From Gammaproteobacteria bacterium 50_400_T64 (GTDB lineage: Bacteria > Pseudomonadota > Gammaproteobacteria > Pseudomonadales > Porticoccaceae), in the NCBI GenBank assembly GCA_002162755.1, contig MAAS01000019.1, forward strand, positions 166,304 to 230,303: a stretch of 64,000 bases of DNA, written 5' to 3'. Below are positions 9,169-18,124 of the stretch, in pieces; the first letter of the stretch is position 1; the number at the start of each line of letters is the position of its first letter. Made by a program: the position numbers and the translations under genes. The notes beneath the pieces were generated by a model. The model was not told where the DNA came from and ran no database searches. It worked only from the letters and a program-made list of their open reading frames with translations.

Positions 9169-10308
9169 TTAAGCGAAAACTGAACGGGCAATAATCTCTT
9201 TCATGATTTCAGAGCTACCGGCATAAATACGCGAGATACGCGCATTGGTATAAAGCCGGCAAATCTCGTATTCATCCATATAGCCTGCACCGCCGTGTAG
9301 CTGTACGCCTTCGTCCATCATCCGCCCTTCTAGCTCACTGCAATAGAGCTTGGCCTTGGCAGCCATATCACCGGTGAGACGCCCCTGGTTGTGCATTTGC
9401 ACGCAGTGGTCGATATAGACTTGGGCCATATCAATTTCAGTACTGAGCTGGGCCAACTTAAAGCGGGTATTTTGAAAATCCGCAATGCGCTGACCGAAGG
9501 CTTTACGCTCAACCACAAAGTCCCGGGTGACTTCAAAAGCCCGTTTGGTGCAGGCGACGTAGCCAACGGCACCGATTAAACGCTCCTCCGCCAGGCCCTG
9601 CATTAAGTAGTGAAAGCCTTTGTGAGCATCGCCCAGCACATTGGCCTTGGGGACTTTAACATCATTGAAAAATAGCTCGGCTGTGTCCTGCGCTTTGAGG
9701 CCCATTTTTTTCAGGTTGCGCCCCCGTTCAAAACCTTCCATGCCTCGCTCAATAACGAAGAGACCAATTTGTCGGGGGTTATCGGGATTTGTTTTTGCCG
9801 CGACGATCACCAGGTCGGCATTAATACCGTTGGAAATATAGGTCTTCGAACCATTCAGCAACCAGTGGTCGCCCTTGTCCTGGGCATTGGTTTTCATTCC
9901 CGCCAGATCACTACCGACATCGGGCTCGGTCATGGCAACAGCGAGAATACTCTCCCCCGATACCGCACCGGGAATAAAGCGAGCATGCTGTTCAGCGTTG
10001 CCAAAGTGCTTTAAATAAGGTCCAACCAGGCGGCTGTGCAAAGTATGAAAGAAACCCGCCTCGCCATAGGTGGCATCTTCTTCCATCATAATTTGCTGGT
10101 AGCGGAAGTCTTCAATACCCAGGCCACCGTGTTGCTCATCAGCCCAGGTCAACAAGTAACCTTGCTCGCCCATTTTTTTAAACATTTCCCGAGGCACAAT
10201 ACCCGCTTCGCGCCAACCCTCACGATGGGGTTCAATTTCATTGATCAAAAATTTACGGTAAGAATCTCGAAATATTGCCTGTTCTTCGTTAAATAAATCA
10301 CGCTCCAT
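9169..10308 (-). CDS. Acyl-CoA dehydrogenase
   Basis: FAD-dependent acyl-CoA dehydrogenase that makes the first double bond in beta-oxidation-type pathways. The protein has the full three-domain architecture in 379 residues: an N-terminal helical domain, the middle beta domain with AMTEPDVGSDLAGMKT, and a C-terminal helical domain with HGGAGYMDEYEICRLY and RISRIYAGSSEIMKEIIAR. The order of motifs resembles long- and medium-chain enzymes. It stands alone between an exported nucleotidase and a CvfB-like gene, so chain-length specificity is open. GAGGAGC lies upstream of the ATG. Confidence 0.9.
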   Translation of the reverse strand: MERDLFNEEQAIFRDSYRKFLINEIEPHREGWREAGIVPREMFKKMGEQGYLLTWADEQHGGLGIEDFRYQQIMMEEDATYGEAGFFHTLHSRLVGPYLKHFGNAEQHARFIPGAVSGESILAVAMTEPDVGSDLAGMKTNAQDKGDHWLLNGSKTYISNGINADLVIVAAKTNPDNPRQIGLFVIERGMEGFERGRNLKKMGLKAQDTAELFFNDVKVPKANVLGDAHKGFHYLMQGLAEERLIGAVGYVACTKRAFEVTRDFVVERKAFGQRIADFQNTRFKLAQLSTEIDMAQVYIDHCVQMHNQGRLTGDMAAKAKLYCSELEGRMMDEGVQLHGGAGYMDEYEICRLYTNARISRIYAGSSEIMKEIIARSVFA

Positions 10309-10501
10309 GTTTAGCTCCTCTTATTTTATTGTGCAAGGGAATTTAAGGTGTACTGTCATCAATCATAATCATGCGTTTTTCATCCATAGCCGCTACGGCT
10401 ATATAAGGCCATTCTATTCTTTACCGATACCAAAAGTGAGGCAGGATTTACTCATTAATAGTTATAGATGACTCTTATTGAATGTATGAGAAAAGTACTA
10501 T

Positions 10502-11341
10502 TTACGATTCGTCAACGAGATAGATGCCATCCTTTTCAATACGGATTACTCGCTGCTTATAGAGGCCGCCTATCGATTTTTTAAAAGCACCTTTGCTCAT
10601 ACCAAAAATATCGGCAATCAATTGTGGGTCAGACTTATCATGTACGGCTGCGAAACCACCTTGTTCCTGCAAGTGGTTCAAAATAGTTTGGGTGTTTTTA
10701 TCACGAGCCTCTTGACCTCCCTGCAGGCTCAAATCAATCTTTCCATCGGGGCGAATGTATTTAATATAACCTTTTATTGACTGACCAAAACTTAAACGCT
10801 GATAGACCTCATTTTTATACAACACACCCCAGTGGCCATGATTAACGATGGCCTTATAGCCCAGCTCAGTACTATTGGCGATAATCAAATCAACCGGCTG
10901 CTGAGGATTGTAAGAATGGGGTTCGTCATCACTAAGGAAGCTATCAATTTTCGATGAAGCGACAATCCGCCCATCAACCCTGTCGACATATAAATAGACC
11001 AGGTAAGAACTACCTACCTCCATAGGTCGATGCTGTTCAGCAAAAGGTACCAGCACATCTTTTTCCAGCCCCCAGTCCAAAAACGTACCGATACCAGTAC
11101 TGTCCACCGCCTTCAAATACGCAAACTCACCGACACAAGCCTTTGGCTTCTGCGTAGTGGCCAAGGGTCGATCTTCAGAATCAAGATAGAGGAAAACCTC
11201 AATAGAATCGCCGATAGCGAGACCATCCGGTGCATATTTGCTCGGTAACAGGACATTGTCCAGCTCCTCCGCATCCAGATAAAAGCCAAAAGCCACCTCT
11301 TTAACCACATCTAAAACACACGTCTTGCCAATATTAATCAT
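10502..11341 (-). CDS. CvfB-family S1-like RNA-binding protein
   Basis: 279-residue protein of the CvfB/YitL family, made of tandem S1-like RNA-binding domains followed by a winged-helix C-terminus. Visible pieces are an N-terminal S1-like segment with GTFLDWGLEKDVLVPFAEQ (about residue 80), a second with GYKAIVNHGHWGVLYKNEVY, a third with GYIKYIRPDGKIDLSLQ, and the C-terminal helix pair ADIFGMSKGAFKKSIGGLYK typical of the family. CvfB was described as a virulence regulator in Staphylococcus; the role in gammaproteobacteria is mostly inferred. Single gene with its own promoter region. Confidence 0.85.
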   Translation of the reverse strand: MINIGKTCVLDVVKEVAFGFYLDAEELDNVLLPSKYAPDGLAIGDSIEVFLYLDSEDRPLATTQKPKACVGEFAYLKAVDSTGIGTFLDWGLEKDVLVPFAEQHRPMEVGSSYLVYLYVDRVDGRIVASSKIDSFLSDDEPHSYNPQQPVDLIIANSTELGYKAIVNHGHWGVLYKNEVYQRLSFGQSIKGYIKYIRPDGKIDLSLQGGQEARDKNTQTILNHLQEQGGFAAVHDKSDPQLIADIFGMSKGAFKKSIGGLYKQRVIRIEKDGIYLVDES

Positions 11342-11611
11342 TCTTTCTTCACACTCATTTATGCTTTGTGGCCCATTATAACGGCCAAACTCAGCTGTTT
11401 GAAAAGTCCTTACCTTATACCTAATTTTAAACGCCAGTATTTCTTATATTAGCGGCAATAGCCCTATGGCCTACGGTGTATAAGTCTATTCCCACACTTT
11501 ACCAACTTAAACGGAACCAGATAACAAAACAGAGCTAAAGGAAAGCAAGAATCGACTGGAAACAACTAGAATGGCTGTAAGTATTTATTAAACTATCTGG
11601 CCAGGGCGGTA

Positions 11612-12715
11612 ATGGAATCAAGTAATTCGGCAAAAATCGAATCCAGTAGCATGGGTCTAAGCGATCTAAAATCAATGAATATTCTGATTGTCGATGACGA
11701 AGCAGCCAACATCCAGCTGCTCGAGACACTGCTCGACCTCTCCGACTATAAACAAGTGCTTTCAACGCAAGATCCTCGAGACACCCTCACGCTTTGCACA
11801 GATAACACCATTGACCTGTTACTGCTCGACATCAACATGCCCCACATGGATGGCTATGAGGTCATGGAACAGCTTGAAACCCTGGAAGGTGACAAGCCCG
11901 TTGTGCTCGTATTAAGCGCTGAGCCAGACCGTAAACATCGCCACCAGGCATTGGATAGCATTGCCCTGGATTATGTCTCAAAGCCTTTTGATACCCATGA
12001 GCTATTATCGCGTATACGCAATTTACTCGAAGTTCGCCGTGCTCAAACGTACATGCGCGATCAAAACAGCTTGCTTGAAAGTGAAATTAACAAGCGTACC
12101 CAGGAGCTCAGTAATTCACGGCTTGAGGTTGTACGTCGCCTAGGTCGCGCTGCGGAATACCGGGACAACGAAACCGGCCTGCATATTATTCGTATGAGTA
12201 AAATTGCCGCATTGATTGGCGAAGCCAGTGGTATGAATAAGGCTGATTGCGATCTGCTACTCAATGCCTCACCTATGCATGATATCGGCAAGATTGGCAT
12301 TCCCGATCACATTTTACAAAAGCCAGGGAAGCTCACGGCTGCAGAATGGGAAATAATGAAATCCCACTCCCTCATAGGTGCCGAAATTCTGGAAGGTGAT
12401 GAATCCCGCTTACTGCTAACGGCAAAAGAAATTTGCCTAACGCATCATGAAAAATGGGACGGTAGTGGCTACCCTTACGGCCTTAAGGGCGAAGCCATCC
12501 CCGTAATGGGCCGCATCACGGCACTGGCCGATGTTTTTGATGCGCTCACCTCGGTTCGCCCCTACAAAAAAGCCTGGTCCGTGCCCGATACACTAGAGCT
12601 AATTCGTACCGAAAGCGGCAAACACTTTGACCCAAAACTAACCGGACACTTCATGTCTGTCGTACCTGAAATTATCGACATTATGGGCCAGTATGCCGAC
12701 CCGCTGATCCTTTAA
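11612..12715 (+). CDS. Response regulator with HD-GYP output domain
   Basis: Two-domain signalling protein. An N-terminal receiver (about residues 22-140) has ILIVDDE, the phosphoacceptor aspartate in LLLLDINMPHMDG and the KPF loop in YVSKPFDTHELL. A short coiled linker leads to an HD-GYP domain (about residues 165-360) with the HD pair in MHDIGKIGIPD, HHEKWDGSGYP and RITALADVFDAL. HD-GYP domains with these residues usually hydrolyse cyclic di-GMP. CAGGGCGG precedes the ATG. No cognate histidine kinase is adjacent, so its partner is unknown. Confidence 0.9.
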   Translation: MESSNSAKIESSSMGLSDLKSMNILIVDDEAANIQLLETLLDLSDYKQVLSTQDPRDTLTLCTDNTIDLLLLDINMPHMDGYEVMEQLETLEGDKPVVLVLSAEPDRKHRHQALDSIALDYVSKPFDTHELLSRIRNLLEVRRAQTYMRDQNSLLESEINKRTQELSNSRLEVVRRLGRAAEYRDNETGLHIIRMSKIAALIGEASGMNKADCDLLLNASPMHDIGKIGIPDHILQKPGKLTAAEWEIMKSHSLIGAEILEGDESRLLLTAKEICLTHHEKWDGSGYPYGLKGEAIPVMGRITALADVFDALTSVRPYKKAWSVPDTLELIRTESGKHFDPKLTGHFMSVVPEIIDIMGQYADPLIL

Positions 12716-12722
12716 TCAGCGG
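12701..12722. terminator. Hairpin between convergent genes
   Basis: CCGCTGAT-CCTTTA-ATCAGCGG, an 8-bp stem, spans the end of the HD-GYP gene and the short gap before the convergent helicase gene. It has no T run, so its role as terminator is tentative. Confidence 0.4.
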
Positions 12723-12739
12723 CCAAGCAGGTATTACCT

Positions 12740-14278
12740 TCAGGTCTTTTTCTTCATCAATGGCGACAAGCCATCATTAACAAGTGATGCACCTTCATTT
12801 CCTTCTGAACCCGCCCTCTTAGCTTTGCGCTTACCCTTGTTTTTTGTATTGCGATGACGACTCGCGCTCTTATCCTGCCCTTTAATTTTTTTCTTCTTGC
12901 CCGCCGCCTTGCCATTGGATTTTAGTTTTTTCGGCCCAGTAAATTTTGCCTTTAAACTTTTCACCGTGCGTCGTTCAAAAGCCGTTTCGGTATAACGTTC
13001 AATCGCCGCCATTAAATTCCAGTCATTGGCACTAACAAAAGATATCGCCAGACCCTGTCGCCCCGCTCTACCCGTGCGCCCTACGCGGTGAATGTAGTCA
13101 TCAACACCTCGAGGGAAATCAAAGTTAATCACGGTATCAATATCTTTAACGTCAAGACCTCGCGCCGCCACATCACTGGCAACCAGTACGTTTATTTTCC
13201 CCTCAGTAAACTGAGTGACCATAAAATTACGTTCTTCCTGGCTCAATTCGCCGTGCAGTACCCCGGCACGAAATTTATGATAACGAAGTAATGCACTCAG
13301 TTGGCCAGCGGTAATGCGCTTGTTAGTAAAAACCAGGGTTTTTCTGGATTGGCCCGGTGCGGGACTCGCGTCCAATACATCAGTTTGTTCATCGGCACTT
13401 TCCTCGGGGTCAACTTGTCGGGGCCTGACTCTCACCTTGGCCTGCCCCCAGGGCGATTTCGCGGGGCTTTCATCAGTAGAAGGCTCTACCTCGGCTGCGA
13501 CAGTTTCTACCGGTGGAATCGGGGTTTTTTCACGCCCCTGGTCAACATCGGCATTAGACTTCAGTAGATGAACCAATAGTTTTTCTTTGTGGCTCTTATC
13601 GTCGCTGAGTATCACCTGTTGATGAATATGCACATGTCGGCTGCGCTCACTACCCACGGTGATCTGCGTGGCATCATTAAGAATTTCACTGGCAATACTC
13701 GTCACGCCGCTATGGCGTAAAGTCGCTGAAAGCAATAGCGTTTGTCGATCGGGCGTACAAGCTTCAACTATCGACAAAACATCCCCACGAAAACCCATAT
13801 CGAGCATATGGTCGGCCTCGTCAATCACCAGTGTTTGCAATGAATTTAAATCGACACTACCGATTTTAATTAATTCGACCAGACGCCCCGGTGTGGCAAT
13901 AATAAATTCGGGATTTTTTCGCAGAATCGATTTTTGATATTTAAAATCGCTGCCGCCAATAATCACCCCCGCTTGCAAGCCCGTATTTTTACCCAGCTGA
14001 GCAAAGTGTTTTTCGACCTGTCGCGCAAGCTCGCGTGTCGGCACCAAAATCAGCACCAAAGTACCGGCATTCGCCGTCTGTTTTTCAGACAGAATTCGCT
14101 GCACGCTGGGGATGAGATAGGCCAGGGTTTTACCACTACCGGTCTTGGCACTGACCAAAAGATCTCGTCCCTTTAATGCCTCTGGAATTACCTGCCCTTG
14201 CACATCCGTCGGCTCGACCAATTTAAGCGCCTTCAACGCACCCTGTAAGCCGTGATGTAAACCCAGTTCTTCTAACAT
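12740..14278 (-). CDS. DEAD-box ATP-dependent RNA helicase with linker insertion
   Basis: RNA helicase of the RhlE/SrmB type. Domain 1 has the Q-motif region, SAKTGSGKTLAYLIP, PTRELARQV, TPGRL, VIDEADHMLDMGF and LLLSATLRH; domain 2 has LVFTNKR, VASDVAARGLD and HRVGRTGRAGRQG. Between them (about residues 240-315) sits an unusual acidic, proline-rich insertion (for example VDPEESADEQTDVLDASPAPG) that is not part of the helicase core. The C-terminal tail after residue 440 is lysine/arginine rich and probably binds RNA. AAGGTG lies upstream of the ATG. Single gene; which RNA process it serves (ribosome assembly or decay) cannot be decided. Confidence 0.9.
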   Translation of the reverse strand: MLEELGLHHGLQGALKALKLVEPTDVQGQVIPEALKGRDLLVSAKTGSGKTLAYLIPSVQRILSEKQTANAGTLVLILVPTRELARQVEKHFAQLGKNTGLQAGVIIGGSDFKYQKSILRKNPEFIIATPGRLVELIKIGSVDLNSLQTLVIDEADHMLDMGFRGDVLSIVEACTPDRQTLLLSATLRHSGVTSIASEILNDATQITVGSERSRHVHIHQQVILSDDKSHKEKLLVHLLKSNADVDQGREKTPIPPVETVAAEVEPSTDESPAKSPWGQAKVRVRPRQVDPEESADEQTDVLDASPAPGQSRKTLVFTNKRITAGQLSALLRYHKFRAGVLHGELSQEERNFMVTQFTEGKINVLVASDVAARGLDVKDIDTVINFDFPRGVDDYIHRVGRTGRAGRQGLAISFVSANDWNLMAAIERYTETAFERRTVKSLKAKFTGPKKLKSNGKAAGKKKKIKGQDKSASRHRNTKNKGKRKAKRAGSEGNEGASLVNDGLSPLMKKKT

Positions 14279-14315
14279 TTAAAAACACCTTGCATATCAG
14301 TACACATTGAAAAGT

Positions 14316-14879
14316 TTAGGAATTAATTTTCGCCAACAGGGCTCGCCAAAAATCAGCGCCTTTAGCGCGTGCTAGCTGTTGGTTGCGCTCGGGAATTTGG
14401 TCAACATTGGGGTCGCTAGCGACAGCCCGATCAATACTGCTTTCGCGCAGTAGATGTAACAACGGTAGCGGCGAGCGATTGGTGTAATTAGCGGCATCAT
14501 CTGCGGCTTCACCCTCAAACATATAATCGGGGTGAAAACTCGCCAACTGATAAACCCCTTCATAACCGGCATTTTCCAGGGCTTGCTGAGCACTATCGAG
14601 TAAGGCCAAATACTCATAAAAATCACGCCAGCCATCAGCGAGTATCAACAGTGTCGTTTCAATCTCTTCGTGCTCATCAAGGAAGGCCAATTCCTCAAGT
14701 AATGTAACAATGACAGCCTTACTTTTGCGGCCCGCTAAGACCTGATAACGCACTCGACCTGCATCAACTTCGCGCTTTGCAAAGGGACAAAAGTTGTAGC
14801 CAATCACCACATCAAGCAGCCATCGCCTCACGCTGTCGATTAGCGCGGCGTGTTCCTGGTTCTGCAGATCATTGTTCAC
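14316..14879 (-). CDS. DUF1415 family protein
   Basis: Conserved protein of unknown function found mostly in proteobacteria. The family core is visible in VIGYNFCPFAKRE, then ETTLLILADGW and SPLPLLHLLRESS near the C-terminus; the FCPFA motif with its cysteine is characteristic. I set the start at a GTG at 14879, giving 187 residues, the usual size; the open frame extends without stop to an ATG at 15011, and those 44 extra residues look unlike the family. If the upstream start were used the gene would lie 9 bases after the CoA-transferase gene, so the two may share a transcript. Confidence 0.75.
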   Translation of the reverse strand: MNNDLQNQEHAALIDSVRRWLLDVVIGYNFCPFAKREVDAGRVRYQVLAGRKSKAVIVTLLEELAFLDEHEEIETTLLILADGWRDFYEYLALLDSAQQALENAGYEGVYQLASFHPDYMFEGEAADDAANYTNRSPLPLLHLLRESSIDRAVASDPNVDQIPERNQQLARAKGADFWRALLAKINS

Positions 14880-15020
14880 GTCATTGCCCGGCCTGTTTAG
14901 CGACGGGCATTTTAACTGATTACAGGCGTACAACCGAGCCTGAATATGCAAGTGGTGTAAAAAGGGCTCAGCAGCCGTCGGGAAACCGCCGCCGAGCTGA
15001 GGGGTCACCATTTCAAACGA

Positions 15021-16205
15021 CTAAGCAATAACCCCCGCTTTACGCAAACTCGCGAGTTCCTCAGTGCTACAGCCAACAGAGGCCAGTAGCTCATCCGTGT
15101 GCTCACCCAAAGCCGGTGATGGCAGACGCACACCGGCGGGCTCATCATTGAATATGGCCGGTGGACGGGCCTGGCGCATACGCCCACCACGGGGATGGTC
15201 ATATTCGATAATGGAACCGGAATGGGCAACACGGGGATCATCCAGCACGTCGTCAAAAGTATTAATCGCACCACAGGGCACACCTGCAGCTTCCATGCGA
15301 GCGACCAGATCGGCGGTGCTGATAGACACGGCTTTTTTCTCGATGACATTCAACATCAAACCGTAATTGGTGAAGCGCTCCATCAAGGTGTTGAAGCGCG
15401 AGTCTTCTAATAGCTCGGGCATATCGAGGGCCTCACAGGCGGCTTTGAACTCGACATCACCGACAATAATCGTGGTGATATAGCTATCCGCCGTTTTTAC
15501 CACGCGATAAAATTCAGAAATCAGCGGTTTCGGCTGAAAGCCCTCGTCACCAACAAAGCTGTGGTTCCAGTACACGTCGGCCCACAAAAAGGCGAGGCTG
15601 GCATCGAGCATAGACACATCAATTTTATGCCCACCCACTGTGCCGCGCTCACGGGCAAACAGTGCCGATGATATGGCCTGCGCTGCGGTGTACGCGGCAA
15701 TTTTGTCACTGGCAATGGTCTTGACCAGTTCAGGCGCGTCGCCACCCACACCCTGGGCATAGGCAAAGCCTGACGTACCCTGAATAATCGGATCATAAAC
15801 ACGCAGGCCCGCAGCAGGGCCGTCAGGACCAAAACCTGAAATAGACAGATAGATAAGATCAGGATTCACTTTGTGTAATTCATCGAAGCCGTAGCCCGAG
15901 CGTTCCAACGCACCGGGGCGCGAATTCTGCACAAAAACGTCAGCGGTTTTTATTAAGTCATAGATCAAAGGCCGCACACCCTCGTCCTTTAAATCGACAG
16001 CGATAGAGCGCTTATTGCGATTCATGTAGCCGTTGTAACCCGTGACACCGCCGCGCACACCACCCACATGGCGAGATGGGTCACCGACATCGATAGTTTC
16101 CAGCCGAATCACATCGGCACCCTGGTCAGCCAGCAGTCCGGTCGCCAGTGGCCCGGAGGCATTGGTTGTCACTTCAATAATTCGAACACCTTCTAACGGT
16201 TGCAT
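15021..16205 (-). CDS. CaiB/BaiF family (type III) CoA-transferase
   Basis: Moves CoA between acyl groups, or acts as a racemase in related proteins. The 394-residue chain shows the family hallmarks: LEGVRIIEVTTNASGPLA at the start, NRNKRSIAVDLK, DVFVQNSRPGALERSGYG, the active-site aspartate region in VYDPIIQGTSGFA (about residue 165), and the C-terminal PALGEHTDELLASVG. AGGGGCG precedes the ATG. It sits in a general catabolic neighbourhood (acyl-CoA dehydrogenase at 9.2-10.3 kb) but no substrate can be assigned. Confidence 0.88.
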   Translation of the reverse strand: MQPLEGVRIIEVTTNASGPLATGLLADQGADVIRLETIDVGDPSRHVGGVRGGVTGYNGYMNRNKRSIAVDLKDEGVRPLIYDLIKTADVFVQNSRPGALERSGYGFDELHKVNPDLIYLSISGFGPDGPAAGLRVYDPIIQGTSGFAYAQGVGGDAPELVKTIASDKIAAYTAAQAISSALFARERGTVGGHKIDVSMLDASLAFLWADVYWNHSFVGDEGFQPKPLISEFYRVVKTADSYITTIIVGDVEFKAACEALDMPELLEDSRFNTLMERFTNYGLMLNVIEKKAVSISTADLVARMEAAGVPCGAINTFDDVLDDPRVAHSGSIIEYDHPRGGRMRQARPPAIFNDEPAGVRLPSPALGEHTDELLASVGCSTEELASLRKAGVIA

Positions 16206-16365
16206 ATTAACGCCCCTAAAATAGTTGTTATTGTTCCGCCGGCTCTTTTTGAACAGAGAGGCGATATTAATTGTTGAATGGCTTATTCAACCTGCTGAAC
16301 TGGGAATATGCAATGTTTGTATACAAAGGGGGTACCAGCACCTAAAGCCGACAGACGCCTAGAAA

Positions 16366-17151
16366 TTAACGTAAGTGCTGCCAGGCCAGCTCATAGAAAT
16401 CAACAATATCACCCGCTAATTTCAAGGCTTCGCTCTCTTCATCGTGCTCGAGTATGCGCTCGCTAAAAGCAATATTCTGCCAATAGCGGCTGGCGCCGAT
16501 GGCCTCAATTAAAGGCAGACCAGCACCGGCGTATTCCCAATCGAGGACGATTAATTGGCCCTCAGAATTTTCAATAATATTGGCTGGCGTTAAATCGTGG
16601 TGGCAGAGCACAGGCTGTTTAATTGCCGCCTGAAAAGCCGATAGCCGAGATTCAATACTGCGGTACAGGCGCTGGGCACTCATCGGAAAGGGCTGGTCGC
16701 TATCTAACAAACGCTGCCAGTAATTACGCACATGGGCACTGTAATCAAAGAGGGGGATACCCGTACTCACCGTGTGAATTTGGGCAATAAGTTCAAGCAA
16801 CATATCGATTTTAACGGGGTTATCCAAACTATCTGGCTGCCACTGCGTGCCCTCCACATATTCGGTCACCAGCACCCCTTGCTGGGGTTCGCAGTAAAAA
16901 ACGGCGGGGGCGAAAGCTTTGCCATTAATCTTTTCGAGAATTTTTTGTTCCCGCTGCCGATTAATACCCAGGCGTGCCGCATCGGGATTATTGATACGCA
17001 TCACCACGCGCAAACTACCGGCTTTGAGCACGTAATGCTGATTGGTCAAACCACCGGGCAAACGGCGAATAATGGTCGGCGGACAATCCAGTGCCAGGTG
17101 CCATTGGGGCCAGGTATCGAAGGCAGTACGAGCAGCTTCAGAAAGAGGCAT
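16366..17151 (-). CDS. Phosphotransferase, probable thiamin kinase
   Basis: 261-residue kinase of the choline/aminoglycoside phosphotransferase fold. The catalytic loop is LCHHDLTPANII (about residue 180) and the metal-binding DWEYAG motif follows in LIVLDWEYAGAGLP. The same pair of motifs is seen in YcfN/ThiK thiamin kinases and in choline kinases. Its place as last gene of a TPP-riboswitch operon with thiamin uptake genes makes thiamin the likely substrate: phosphorylation would trap imported thiamin as thiamin monophosphate. This functional call rests on context more than on residues; a plain APH-type kinase is the alternative. Confidence 0.75.
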   Translation of the reverse strand: MPLSEAARTAFDTWPQWHLALDCPPTIIRRLPGGLTNQHYVLKAGSLRVVMRINNPDAARLGINRQREQKILEKINGKAFAPAVFYCEPQQGVLVTEYVEGTQWQPDSLDNPVKIDMLLELIAQIHTVSTGIPLFDYSAHVRNYWQRLLDSDQPFPMSAQRLYRSIESRLSAFQAAIKQPVLCHHDLTPANIIENSEGQLIVLDWEYAGAGLPLIEAIGASRYWQNIAFSERILEHDEESEALKLAGDIVDFYELAWQHLR

Positions 17152-17210
17152 TTATTATTTTTATCCTGGTTCTCCGACAAGCTTCCATCGGCAATTAACG
17201 TCCCGTGTTA

Positions 17211-17861
17211 TCAGCTCTGTACAACCAGGCCCTCTGGTTCGCCCACAGACATACGCCTGCGCCAGGCGAAAAAGCCGAACACCACAATAATCACATAGGC
17301 GACAAATAAAAGCGACGTCAAATGCAGGCCCCGGTCGATATAAAGAAAGATGGAAACACCGTCGATAACGATCCAGTAGAGCCAGTTTTCAAGAATTTTT
17401 CGGGTCACCATCCAGGTCGTCAAAACACTGCCCCAGGTGGTAAAGGAATCGAGATAAGGCAAGGCTGCAGTGGTTTTACTGGCCAGTAAACTACCGGATA
17501 CCAGGGTCAGCACTGCAATCACAGCCCAGGCCAAAAAATGCTTTTGCAGTGGCCAGCGGCTTATTTCGATGGCATTTTTATTGGGGTTTATTGCACCCTC
17601 CCCTGACTTATTTTCTCGCCACTGCCACCAACCATAAACTGCCATAGCCATGTAATAGACATTGAGCCCCGACTCCATCAACAAACTAACGTCCCAAAAT
17701 AAGCCGGTGTAAATAGCGGTACTGGCCAGAGCGCAATACCAGCACAAGCTGTTTTCCCGCAGTGCTAATAATAGATAGGCAAGGGCCAGTAGCACTGCCA
17801 GCAATTCCCACACCGACGTGGCGAGCAATTGCTGTTGCGCCGTGACGAGAAAGTCGAGCAA
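17211..17861 (-). CDS. pnuT: PnuC-family transporter, probable thiamin uptake (PnuT)
   Basis: Seven-helix inner-membrane transporter of the PnuC vitamin family, 216 residues. Hydrophobic segments are frequent (LLAVLLALAYLLLAL, FLAWAVIAVLTLVSGSLLA, LLFVAYVIIVVFGFFAW) and the family signature ENWLYWIVIDGVSIFLY is plain at about residue 160. PnuC proteins move nicotinamide riboside; homologues under TPP riboswitches (PnuT) move thiamin. Riboswitch control plus a thiamin-binding protein upstream points to PnuT. The TTG start immediately follows the TAA of the upstream gene (no gap), suggesting translational coupling. Confidence 0.85.
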   Translation of the reverse strand: MLDFLVTAQQQLLATSVWELLAVLLALAYLLLALRENSLCWYCALASTAIYTGLFWDVSLLMESGLNVYYMAMAVYGWWQWRENKSGEGAINPNKNAIEISRWPLQKHFLAWAVIAVLTLVSGSLLASKTTAALPYLDSFTTWGSVLTTWMVTRKILENWLYWIVIDGVSIFLYIDRGLHLTSLLFVAYVIIVVFGFFAWRRRMSVGEPEGLVVQS

Positions 17862-18110
17862 TTAAAGCGCCTCGTAATCGAGAATAAATTTGGTGACGAA
17901 AATAGCCTTACCGTATTTTTCATGGCTCCAGGCCATGGCGTCTTGCAGTACCTCCATCACCTTTTTCTGCTCACCCATAATCACCGTGCAGGTGGGAAAG
18001 GTTTCGACTTTTAATTCGGCGTAACTATTTAATTTCTCAATAAACCCATCAATCGGCGGAATATAACTTTCCGCCAGGGGATACATACTGATTTCGGCAC
18101 TGAGTAACAT
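17862..18110 (-). CDS. YkoF/MTH1187-like thiamin-binding protein
   Basis: Small single-domain protein (82 aa) of the PF01910-type thiamin-binding superfamily: it opens with LLSAEISMYPLAESYIPPI, has the central helix and the TVIMGEQKKVMEVLQDAM segment, and ends with the beta strand GKAIFVTKFILDYEAL. Bacillus YkoF binds thiamin and HMP; small MTH1187 homologues bind thiamin. There is no signal peptide, so it is probably cytoplasmic. AGGAG sits upstream of the ATG. It lies between the TonB receptor (14-base gap) and pnuT (no gap), so it most likely buffers or hands on imported thiamin. Exact role is inferred. Confidence 0.8.
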   Translation of the reverse strand: MLLSAEISMYPLAESYIPPIDGFIEKLNSYAELKVETFPTCTVIMGEQKKVMEVLQDAMAWSHEKYGKAIFVTKFILDYEAL

Positions 18111-18124
18111 AGGGATTAAACTCC

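Noticed and set aside
16732..17298. 188-codon open frame on the plus strand
   Set aside because: Antisense to the kinase and PnuT genes, whose motifs are clear.
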